From Planctomycetota bacterium (lineage in GTDB: Bacteria > Planctomycetota > UBA1135 > GCA-002686595), in contig JAJDET010000318.1 of the NCBI GenBank assembly GCA_029259655.1, positions 1 to 38,824 of the forward strand: a stretch of DNA of 38,824 bases. The letters are read 5' to 3'. Numbering within the stretch: position 1 is the first letter of the stretch; each line of letters opens with the position of its first letter. Positions 1 through 6,927 of this stretch are shown piece by piece. Below the pieces are notes generated by a model, which worked only from the letters and a program-made list of their open reading frames with translations, was not told where the DNA came from and did not search any database. The position numbers were made by a program, and so were the translations under genes.

Positions 1-513
1 ACGGGCGCGCTCTTGCTCCTCACGATCGCGTGCATCGCGGTCGCGGTCGGCTGGACGAGCCGCCTCGCGGGCGACGGCCGGCGATTGGCGCTGGGCGAAC
101 CGCCGGCCTGGTTCATGCGAGGGCCGGCGGAGTTCGCCGCCGGGGACGGCCTCCCGCGCGGTGCCTTCGTCAGCCACGTGGGACAGTCGGCCGTGTACAC
201 CTACTACGCGGGTCCCGAACGCAAGGTGTTCATGGACGGGAGGCTCGAGGTGGCGTCGCGCGAGACCTTCCGGCGTTTCCTTGAAGCGGGGCGCCTGATG
301 AGCGAGAGCGACGCGCGCTTCGAGGACATCGTCCGGCTCCCTGACGGAAGCCTGCCCGCCGTGCTCCTGGACGCGAACTTCTCCACGGGGGAGATCGCGG
401 GCCTCCTCGGAATGCCCGACCGTTGGCGGCCCGTGTTCCTCGACGCGTCGGGCGCCGTCTTCCTGGACGTGGCGACGGCGGAGCGACTGGGCCTCCGCGA
501 AGTCGGGAGGTAG
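1..513 (+). CDS. C-terminal part of a membrane protein, possibly GT-C glycosyltransferase-like (5' truncated)
   Basis: The reading frame is open from the first base and ends at a TAG at 511-513, so the true start lies upstream of the window. The visible part is one hydrophobic segment (about the first 17 residues) followed by a soluble domain of about 150 residues. That domain has the pattern 'GPERKVFMDGR', then 'AVLLD', 'RWRPVFLD' and 'GAVFLDV'. This resembles the extracytoplasmic tail of bacterial GT-C/ArnT-like membrane glycosyltransferases, where a 'vF.DGR' stretch is followed by a 'W..vy.D..a.vf' stretch. That comparison is from memory of the family and is not decisive. The catalytic N-terminal half is outside the window, so a function cannot be assigned. 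Confidence 0.6.
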   Translation, partial: TGALLLLTIACIAVAVGWTSRLAGDGRRLALGEPPAWFMRGPAEFAAGDGLPRGAFVSHVGQSAVYTYYAGPERKVFMDGRLEVASRETFRRFLEAGRLMSESDARFEDIVRLPDGSLPAVLLDANFSTGEIAGLLGMPDRWRPVFLDASGAVFLDVATAERLGLREVGR

Positions 514-653
514 CCGCGAGGCCGCCCGCGGGGCGCCACCGCTCGCGGCCGTGCGGATCGTCCACGGCCGCCGTGGCCCGTGGTACCCTGCTTCGGCGTT
601 CTTTCCGCCGGCACCTCCACCTCCGCCGGATCCATCCTCGAGAAGCCTCATCC

Positions 654-2921
654 ATGTCCATCCCCTCGCTCCTCGTCACCTTCGGACTCACCTCCCTCGC
701 CCTCACGCTCCCGACGTCCGCGCAGAACGGTCAGGCGTACCTGCCGACCGCGGCGAAGTTCGACACGCTGCCGCTGGACCAGGTCGCCTTGCACCAGGTC
801 GGTGAGATCGACCGCTTCGCGATCGGCCAGGAAGACCTGCAACGCCGTCTCTCGGGACTGCCTCCGCGCTACGCGATCCCGAACGCGGTCTCGATCACGC
901 CGTTCACGCACGGAAGCCTCGAGGGCGTGGGGAACCACCTCCTCCTGTGGCGCCTGCGAGTTCTGGCGCCCCATGCCAGCTCGATCAACTTCGGGTTCAC
1001 GCGCTTCGTCATGCCGGAGGGCGGCCAGCTGATGGTGTACTCGGCCGACCAGTCCCAGGTGATCCGGCCGTTCACGGCGGACGACAACGAGGGCCACGGC
1101 GAGCTCTGGACTCCCCCGGTGATGAGCGAGCACGCCGTCATCGAGCTGACCATCCCCTCGGCGCTCCTGGAGCAGCTGGAGCTCGAGTTGACGCACATCG
1201 GGTACGGATACAGGGGCTTCGGATCGAACGAGTCGATCTCGGGCCCTGACTCGGGCTCCTGCAACGTCGACGTCGTGTGCCCGGACGGAGACGACTGGCA
1301 GAACGAGATCCCCTCGGTGGGCGTGATCTCGACCGGCGGCAGCACGTTCTGCACCGGGTTCATGGTCAACAACACGGCCAATGACCAGTCGCCGCTCTTC
1401 ATGACGGCAAACCACTGCGGGATCGGCGGCGGGAATGCCGCCTCGCTGGTCGTGTTCTGGAACTTCGAGACGTCCGTCTGCGGCGGCTCGCCCGACGGCC
1501 AGCTCAACGAGTTCAACACCGGGTCGACGCACCTGGCGAGCAGCTCGGCCTCGGACTTCACGATCGTCCTCCTGGACGACGACCCCGATCCGGACTGGGG
1601 CGTGACGTTCGCGGGCTGGGACCGCAGCTCGGGCGACTTCGCCGGCGCTGTGGCGATCCACCACCCGAACACGGACGAGAAGCGCATCAGCTACGAGTTC
1701 GATGGGACTACGACCACGACGTACTTGCAGTCCGCGACTCCGGGCAACGGCACCCACATCCGTATCGAGGACTGGGACACCGGGACGACCGAGGGAGGCT
1801 CTTCGGGCTCGCCCTTGTTCAACATGTCCCACCAGGTCATCGGGCAGCTCCACGGGGGCTTCGCCGCCTGCGGCAACAACCTCGACGACTGGTACGGGCG
1901 CATCTCGGTCTCCTGGAACGGCGGGGGCTCGCCGTCGTCGCGGCTCTCGGACTGGCTCGATCCGCTCGGCACGGGCGCGATGAGCGTGAACACGCTCGGA
2001 ACGCTCGCCATCCCGCCGTCGGGGACGGTGTTCCACGAAGGACCCTCGGGCGGACCGTTCACGAACCCGCTCAGCTCCTACACGCTGAACAACGGCTCGA
2101 CCTCGTCGGTCGACTACACGGTCTCCCTGACCGAGGACATCGGGTTCCTGATCAACGGCGGTACGACGACACTGGCGGGGACGCTGATCCCTGGAGCCTC
2201 CCTGCAGGTGGACGTGACGCTCGGCGCCGCGCTCAACGCGCTCCCGAACGGGTCGCACACCGAGACGATCGTCTTCACCGACGTGACGAACGGCGTCTCC
2301 AGCACGCGCACGCACACCCTCGCGGTCGGGCGGGAAACGCTCCTCTCCTTCCCCCTGGACACGGACCCGGGCTGGTTGATGCAGGGCGAATGGGCCTTCG
2401 GCGTCCCGACCGGCAACGGCGGTTCGACGGGCTTCCCCGATCCCACGAGCGGGGCGACGGGGTCGAATGTCCTGGGGTACGACCTCAACGGTGACTACGC
2501 GAACAACCTGTCGCCGCAGCACCTGTTCTCGGACTTGCTCACGATTCCGACCGGGGCCACGGGCTTGCGCGTGCGCTTCGAGCGGTGGCTCAACGTCGAG
2601 ACGTCGACCTACGACGACGCCAGCTTTTCCGTCCGGGTCGACGGCGGCTCGTGGATGGAGATCTGGAAGAACCCGGGCACGGTCTCCGACTCGAGCTGGG
2701 TCGATCAGGAGTTCGACATCTCCGCGATCGCGGACGGCGCGTCGACGCTCCGGCTGCGCTGGACGATGGGCGCCACGGACGGCTCGGTCGTCCACTCCGG
2801 CTGGAACATCGACGACATCGAGATCACCGGAGTCCTGCCTGCGTCTCCGCCCCCGCCGGCGGAGCCGGAGCGTCCCGAAAACGAGCCGACCAAGAAGCCG
2901 GGCAGCGCCCGCGCGGGTTGA
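654..2921 (+). CDS. Secreted trypsin-fold serine protease, lysyl endopeptidase-like, with C-terminal accessory domains
   Basis: 755 residues. The ATG at 654 is chosen because it starts a clear Sec signal peptide (hydrophobic core, cleavage near TSAQ-NG); a longer in-frame extension upstream to 423 has no signal character. The region from about residue 203 closely follows Achromobacter protease I: 'CNVDVVCP.GD', then 'CTGFMVNNTAND'. Catalytic residues are His254 (TANHCG), Asp301 (SDFTI) and Ser384 (EGGSSGSP). The 'D.YGR' segment that holds the Lys-specificity Asp in that enzyme is also present (DDWYGR). Paired cysteines suit an exported, disulfide-bonded enzyme. After the protease domain comes an Ig-like segment (about 455-555), a jelly-roll/MAM-like domain (about 565-725) and a Pro/Glu-rich tail. 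Residues 25-200 probably form a propeptide. A TACCCT at 584-589 could be the -10 box. Cleavage after Lys is inferred from family similarity. Confidence 0.88.
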   Translation: MSIPSLLVTFGLTSLALTLPTSAQNGQAYLPTAAKFDTLPLDQVALHQVGEIDRFAIGQEDLQRRLSGLPPRYAIPNAVSITPFTHGSLEGVGNHLLLWRLRVLAPHASSINFGFTRFVMPEGGQLMVYSADQSQVIRPFTADDNEGHGELWTPPVMSEHAVIELTIPSALLEQLELELTHIGYGYRGFGSNESISGPDSGSCNVDVVCPDGDDWQNEIPSVGVISTGGSTFCTGFMVNNTANDQSPLFMTANHCGIGGGNAASLVVFWNFETSVCGGSPDGQLNEFNTGSTHLASSSASDFTIVLLDDDPDPDWGVTFAGWDRSSGDFAGAVAIHHPNTDEKRISYEFDGTTTTTYLQSATPGNGTHIRIEDWDTGTTEGGSSGSPLFNMSHQVIGQLHGGFAACGNNLDDWYGRISVSWNGGGSPSSRLSDWLDPLGTGAMSVNTLGTLAIPPSGTVFHEGPSGGPFTNPLSSYTLNNGSTSSVDYTVSLTEDIGFLINGGTTTLAGTLIPGASLQVDVTLGAALNALPNGSHTETIVFTDVTNGVSSTRTHTLAVGRETLLSFPLDTDPGWLMQGEWAFGVPTGNGGSTGFPDPTSGATGSNVLGYDLNGDYANNLSPQHLFSDLLTIPTGATGLRVRFERWLNVETSTYDDASFSVRVDGGSWMEIWKNPGTVSDSSWVDQEFDISAIADGASTLRLRWTMGATDGSVVHSGWNIDDIEITGVLPASPPPPAEPERPENEPTKKPGSARAG

Positions 2922-2940
2922 CGACTCGTCCAGTCCCAGA

Positions 2941-2980
2941 GCCCGCCGGGCGTCCTCGCGGATGCCCGGCGGGCTTTTTT
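2941..2980 (+). terminator. Rho-independent terminator after the protease gene
   Basis: A perfect 11-base inverted repeat (GCCCGCCGGGC at 2941-2951 and GCCCGGCGGGC at 2964-2974) with a 12-base loop is followed directly by six T (2975-2980). The T-run lies on the plus-strand side, so it serves the protease transcript. The hairpin may also block transcripts from the convergent htpG gene. Confidence 0.93.
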
Positions 2981-2982
2981 CG

Positions 2983-4893
2983 TCAGCGCTCGAGCATGAG
3001 CTTCGACACGAGCTTGGCGAAGTGCTCCGGATGCGGGACGGGCGCGCCCTCGCGGACCAACGCCTGGCCGTAGAGCAGGTCGCAGTAGTCGGCGAAGCGC
3101 TCGCTCGTTCCTTCTTCGTCGTGGAGCGCCTTCATCTTCAGGACGAGCTCGTGGCCGGGATTGACCTCGAGCACGCGCTTCGAGTGCGGCACGCTCTGGC
3201 GGGCCTCCTCGAGGATGCGCGCCAGGTTCGGTGAGAGATCGTTGTCCGCGGTCACGAGAGCGACCGGGCTGTCGGTCAACCGACTCGAGAAGCGGACCTC
3301 GGACACGTCGTCGGCGAGCTCTCCCTTCACGGCTTCGAGCAAGGGCTCGAGCCCCTTCTGCTGCTCCTCGCTCTTCTGTCGCTCGTCCTCGTCGAGGAGG
3401 TCCACGTCGCCCCGGTCGAGGGCCTGGATCGGCTTCCCCTCGAACTCGGGCATGCGCTGGAAGGCGAACTCGTCGACGGAGTCGGTGAGCAGCAAGACCT
3501 CGAACCCCTTCGCGCGGGCCTGCTCGAGGTGGGCCGACTGCTCGAGCGTGGCCCGCTCGGGACCCGCCAGGTAGTAGATCGACTTCTGCTTGACGGGCAT
3601 GCGCTCGACGTATTGCGAGAGCGTCGCCGGCGACTCGTCGCCCGTGGTGTCGAACAGGCAGATCCTCGCCAGCTCCTCGCGGAAGCCGTCGTCGAAGTAG
3701 ATGCCCTCCTTGAGGACCGGGCCGAAGCTCTTCCACAGCTCGACGTAACCCAGACGGTCCTCCTCCAGCTTCGCCGCCAGAGCATCGAGCACCTTCTTGG
3801 TCAGCCGCTTCTTGATCTGCGCGAGCTGATGGCTCCCCTGCAGCGTCTCGCGAGAGACGTTGAGCGGCAGGTCGTCGCTGTCCACCACACCGGCCACGAA
3901 ACGCAGCCAGAGCGGAACGAGCTCCTCGCACTCGGACTGGATGTGGACCCGCTTGACGTACAGCGTGACACGCGACTTCGTCCGGTTCGGGTCGAGGAGC
4001 TCGAAGGACCGCTCCTTGGGCAGGAAGAGGAGCGCGGTGTACTCGCTGGTCCCCTCCGCCTTGAAGTGGATCGTCTCGTAGGGCTCGCTCCAGTCGTGTG
4101 AGACGTGCTTGTAGAACTCGGTGTACTCCTCGTCCGTGATCTCGGACTTGGCCCGCGTCCACAGCGGCTTCCGGGAGTTGAGCACCTCGGTCTTCGTGAC
4201 CGTCTTCTTCTCGTCGCCCTCCCCCTCTTCGCGTTCGACGTCCATCTCGATCGGGTACTCGACGAAGTCCGAGTACTTGCGGACGATGTCTCTCAGCACC
4301 CATTCGCTCGTGTAGTCGTGGAAGTCGTCGCCGTCCTCGACGGCCTGCGGCTTGAGGTGCAACGCGATCGACGTGCCCACTTCCAGACCGTCGGCGTCCT
4401 CGATCGTGTAACTGCCGTCTCCCTTCGAGCGCCAGCGCGTCCCGCTCTCTTCTCCCGCGCGGCGGGTCTCGAGCACGACCTCGTCCGCGACCATGAAGCT
4501 CGAGTAGAAACCGACGCCGAACTGGCCGATGAGCCGCGGGAGGTCGGCGGAGGAACCTCTCTCCTTCAGCTCGGCCAGGAACTCGCGCGTCCCGGAGCTC
4601 GCGATCGTGCCGATGTTGGCGACGACCTCGTCCTTGCTCATCCCGATCCCGTTGTCGACGACGGAGAGGATCCGCGTGGCGAGGTCGGGCTCGAGACGGA
4701 TGCGGGGTTCGCCCTCGAGCTCGACCGAAGGGTCCTCGAGGGCCAGGAGGCGGCGCTTGTCGAGCGCGTCGCTGGCGTTGGAGATCAGCTCGCGGAGGAA
4801 GATCTCGCGGTTCGTGTAGAGCGAGTGGATCATCAGGTCGAGGACCTCTCGGACCTCGGCCTGGAACTCGAGCGTCTGCGTCTCGGACGGCAT
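2983..4893 (-). CDS. htpG: Molecular chaperone HtpG (Hsp90 family)
   Basis: 636 residues, close to the usual 610-635 for bacterial HtpG. It is a cytosolic ATP-dependent dimeric chaperone. The start is the ATG at 4893 (MPSETQTLEFQAEV), which matches the family N-terminus; a longer in-frame extension toward 5166 is Arg/Pro-rich and unlike HtpG. GHKL ATPase motifs are intact: the N-box 'ELISNASDALDKRR', the G1 box 'DNGIGM' and the G2 box 'GQFGVGFYSSFMV'. The middle-domain segment 'LPLNVSRETLQ' that carries the catalytic Arg is also present, and the C-terminal dimerisation part is complete ('EVNPGHELVLKM'). The gene stands alone, convergent with the protease and divergent from the small lipoprotein genes. 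Confidence 0.97.
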   Translation of the reverse strand: MPSETQTLEFQAEVREVLDLMIHSLYTNREIFLRELISNASDALDKRRLLALEDPSVELEGEPRIRLEPDLATRILSVVDNGIGMSKDEVVANIGTIASSGTREFLAELKERGSSADLPRLIGQFGVGFYSSFMVADEVVLETRRAGEESGTRWRSKGDGSYTIEDADGLEVGTSIALHLKPQAVEDGDDFHDYTSEWVLRDIVRKYSDFVEYPIEMDVEREEGEGDEKKTVTKTEVLNSRKPLWTRAKSEITDEEYTEFYKHVSHDWSEPYETIHFKAEGTSEYTALLFLPKERSFELLDPNRTKSRVTLYVKRVHIQSECEELVPLWLRFVAGVVDSDDLPLNVSRETLQGSHQLAQIKKRLTKKVLDALAAKLEEDRLGYVELWKSFGPVLKEGIYFDDGFREELARICLFDTTGDESPATLSQYVERMPVKQKSIYYLAGPERATLEQSAHLEQARAKGFEVLLLTDSVDEFAFQRMPEFEGKPIQALDRGDVDLLDEDERQKSEEQQKGLEPLLEAVKGELADDVSEVRFSSRLTDSPVALVTADNDLSPNLARILEEARQSVPHSKRVLEVNPGHELVLKMKALHDEEGTSERFADYCDLLYGQALVREGAPVPHPEHFAKLVSKLMLER

Positions 4894-5195
4894 GGTGGCT
4901 ATCGGGGGGGGTGAAGGGGGTCGAATTCGGGGCGAGCAAGATAGCTCCTGCGAGCTCTTGTCGGAAGCTCCCACCGACCGGCGCATCGGGCGCAACCTCC
5001 TGTCAAAAAGGCCCTTGCGACTCCTGGGGGGCCTCCGGGGTGCGGGAACAGGCCCGCCGGGTGCCCTCCCCGGTACCCATTTCGCGGAATCGCATCCGTC
5101 CTCTGCGCCGCCTATGCTGCGCGCGAATTTCGTGCGGTGCACAGCACCGCCGCGTGTCTGTTCCACCGATCACGAAAGACGGAGCCAAAAGAACC
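4894..5195. other. 302-base divergent intergenic region between htpG and the first small lipoprotein
   Basis: No credible small gene was seen. It holds the candidate htpG promoter (4937-4966), a TGTCAA at 5001-5006 that reads as TTGACA on the minus strand without a good -10 box, and a TATGCT at 5113-5118 that could be the -10 box for the plus-strand lipoprotein genes. The segment 5035-5080 is rich in short G and C runs but forms no clear terminator. Confidence 0.4.
4937..4966 (-). promoter_or_regulatory. Candidate htpG promoter overlapped by an inverted repeat
   Basis: On the minus strand, TTCCGA (4966-4961) and TATCTT (4943-4938) are separated by exactly 17 bases. An imperfect inverted repeat (CAAGA.GCTC / GAGC.TCTTG, 4937-4960) covers the spacer and -10 box. 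No CIRCE element was found. The match to consensus is partial. Confidence 0.35.
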
Positions 5196-5519
5196 ATGCT
5201 GAAGAAAGCTTTGACGGCTTGCGCCCTCGCAGGATCGATCGCACTCCTTTCGGGCTGTGTTACGGGCCCCAACCAGTACAGCCGCACCTGGGACGACTGG
5301 GTCAACCAGAAGTACACCGAGGACGCATACATCCACGGCGTGCTCCTTCAACAGATCATCCCGATCTACGGTCTCGTCGGGTTCGTCATGGGCGTCGTCG
5401 ACGTCGTGGCCATCAACACCTACACGTTCTGGACCAAGGACGTCTGGGACGGCAAGGGAACGGGCTTCGACCACGAGAACCCGTCCGGCGCCTCGAAGAC
5501 GGTCAACGCCGCCTTCTAA
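5196..5519 (+). CDS. Small DUF3332-like lipoprotein (copy 1)
   Basis: 107 residues. The ATG at 5196 follows a GGAG-type ribosome site and starts a lipoprotein signal peptide with lipobox LSGC (Cys21). The mature part contains 'WVNQKYTEDAYIHG', 'IIPIYGLVGFVMGVVDVV' and 'NTYTFWT'. This matches the layout of DUF3332 proteins as I recall them: a W.NE-like start, an 'iPvY' turn, a hydrophobic stretch, then N...FW. It is predicted to be an outer-membrane or periplasmic lipoprotein with one further hydrophobic helix. No function is known. A second copy follows 93 bases downstream with the same length and the same C-terminal 'GASKTV.AA[FY]' ending. Confidence 0.82.
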   Translation: MLKKALTACALAGSIALLSGCVTGPNQYSRTWDDWVNQKYTEDAYIHGVLLQQIIPIYGLVGFVMGVVDVVAINTYTFWTKDVWDGKGTGFDHENPSGASKTVNAAF

Positions 5520-5542
5520 CCCGGCTCTCCTGATCTGACACG

Positions 5543-5574
5543 AAGGGGACTCGATCCACGGATCGGGTCCCCTT
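5543..5574 (+). terminator. Hairpin terminator between the two small lipoprotein genes
   Basis: A 15-base-pair stem with one G-T pair (AAGGGGACTCGATCC at 5543-5557 pairing with GGATCGGGTCCCCTT at 5560-5574) is followed by a pyrimidine-rich CTCCTTTCCC. The T-run is weak, so termination may be partial and allow some read-through to copy 2. Confidence 0.6.
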
Positions 5575-5612
5575 CTCCTTTCCCGGCGACACGAAGGACG
5601 GAGCAAGGACTC

Positions 5613-5936
5613 ATGCTCGAGAAGGCACTCACGACTTGCGCCCTCGCGGCGACGATCACACTCCTGTCCGGGTGTCTCGCGGGACCCGACCGCCTGGGGC
5701 GGACCTGGGACGACTACGTCAACCAGAAGTACACGGAGGACGCGTGGATCCACGGCGCCCTCCTTCAGAACATCTTCCCGATCTATCCGATGGTCGGCGG
5801 GATCCTCACCTACGTCGACGTCCTCTTCGTCAACGTGTACTACTTCTGGAGCTCCGACGCGTGGGACGGACGGGGCACGGGCTTCGTTCACGAGAACCCG
5901 CAGGGTGCTTCGAAGACCGTCGACGCCGCCTACTGA
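5613..5936 (+). CDS. Small DUF3332-like lipoprotein (copy 2)
   Basis: 107 residues, a tandem paralogue of the preceding gene. Lipobox LSGC with Cys21 is in the same position. Shared blocks are 'NQKYTEDA.IHG.LLQ', 'FPIYPMVG' and 'DAWDGRGTGF.HENP.GASKTV'. The leader also resembles that of copy 1: CACGAAGGACGGAGCAAGGA here against CACGAAAGACGGAGCCAAAA there. The duplication unit therefore included the upstream region. The main difference is in the hydrophobic middle (Gly/Tyr/Val-rich here). The product is probably anchored beside its twin; function is unknown. The gene is convergent with the next one, leaving only 11 bases between stop codons. Confidence 0.82.
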   Translation: MLEKALTTCALAATITLLSGCLAGPDRLGRTWDDYVNQKYTEDAWIHGALLQNIFPIYPMVGGILTYVDVLFVNVYYFWSSDAWDGRGTGFVHENPQGASKTVDAAY

Positions 5937-5947
5937 CAGCGCGGGCG

Positions 5948-6823
5948 TCAGGCCCCTAGTCGGGCGAGGAAGAGCCGGATGGCGCGCTGCGTCTCCGGCG
6001 TGTGGCGGACGAACAGGTGGCCGTCGATCATCTCGATCGAGACGCCGTCGTCCGACCACGTGTCGCGCGCGACGTTCTCGGTGATCAGCGAGACGACCTG
6101 GTCCTCCTCGAAGGCCCGGGTGAACCCGGCGACGGCCCCGAACGGCCCTCCGCCGTCCTCGTCCTCGTAGTCGTCCGCCATCCGGAGGCGGTCGATGCGC
6201 GGGGCCAGGAACTCGGTACGCGGAGCGACGAGCGCCTGAACGTTGTGCGCGACCAGCACGTGTCCCCCACCGGCCCTCGAGCGCGTCGTGAACAGGACCA
6301 CGCCGTGCCTGACGGTCCAGACGACATCGTCGCCGGCCAGCTCGGCGATCAGGTTGAGGACGCTCTTCGCCGGCAGCGGGTACTCGAGCCTCAAATTGAA
6401 GAGCACCCCCGCGTCGAACACGGCCTCCTCCGCCGCCGGATGCACCACGATCGGGAGCCCGGTGATGGTCTGGAGTGTTGCCGCCACCTCGCGCAGGCTC
6501 TCCTCCTCCTCGACGACGAAGCCGGAGACGCGCAGAGTGGCGAGCCGCCGCCCGAGCGCGACCTCCTCGCTCACCGACGGCTCCGACTCCCACCGACCGG
6601 CGGCCGGTTGCGTCCCCGGGACGGGACCGGCGGAAGCGGGTGCGACGCTCGGCACCACGGGAGCCGGAAGAGCCGTCGTCCGCGCGTCCAGCGGCGAGGG
6701 GTAGCGCGGGGCAGGCGCCGTCTCGTCCTCGACGCGCGCGCTCGGACCGGTGGCGAGGTCGCCTGGAGCAGCGCAGGCGCCCAGGGCGAGGAGGGAGACG
6801 AGGAGCGCAGCCGGTCGATACAT
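5948..6823 (-). CDS. Lipoprotein with an STN/secretin-N-like domain
   Basis: 291 residues. The ATG at 6823 has a good ribosome site (GGAGG six bases upstream) and begins a lipoprotein signal peptide (LLALGAC, Cys17). Residues 20-90 are Pro/Ala-rich linker. From about residue 100 the pattern 'LREVAATLQTITGLPIVV' then 'LPAKSVLNLIAELAGDDVVW' and 'GVVLFTT' is that of an STN-type domain (secretin and TonB N-terminal fold). The C-terminal third ends with 'VSIEMIDGHLFVRHTPETQ', recalling the short secretin N-domain repeats. No secretin pore domain is present, and no pilus or type II secretion gene is nearby. Function is unknown; an accessory to an outer-membrane complex encoded elsewhere is one possibility. 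Confidence 0.7.
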   Translation of the reverse strand: MYRPAALLVSLLALGACAAPGDLATGPSARVEDETAPAPRYPSPLDARTTALPAPVVPSVAPASAGPVPGTQPAAGRWESEPSVSEEVALGRRLATLRVSGFVVEEEESLREVAATLQTITGLPIVVHPAAEEAVFDAGVLFNLRLEYPLPAKSVLNLIAELAGDDVVWTVRHGVVLFTTRSRAGGGHVLVAHNVQALVAPRTEFLAPRIDRLRMADDYEDEDGGGPFGAVAGFTRAFEEDQVVSLITENVARDTWSDDGVSIEMIDGHLFVRHTPETQRAIRLFLARLGA

Positions 6824-6915
6824 GGGTTCCTCCGGGACGAGCCGAGCGATCGTACTACTCTGTGGAGAGCCTCGGGTTTCGCCGCCGGTCCCACGGAAAG
6901 CGCGAAAACCGGCGG

Positions 6916-6921
6916 TATGTT
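6916..6921 (+). promoter_or_regulatory. -10-like box TATGTT placed for a leaderless transcript
   Basis: TATGTT ends six bases before the ATG at 6928, so a start site seven bases downstream would fall on the start codon. No ribosome site lies between. No recognisable -35 box was found. Confidence 0.4.
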
Positions 6922-6927
6922 CCTCTC

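Noticed and set aside
423-653. Upstream extension of the protease frame
   Set aside because: Arg-rich residues without signal character; the ATG at 654 starts a clear signal peptide.
648-2795. Long minus-strand frame antisense to the protease gene
   Set aside because: Arg/Val/Asp-rich translation with no family pattern, fully explained by high-GC codon bias of the opposite gene. The same applies to 12726-14720 and 7111-8604 on the minus strand.
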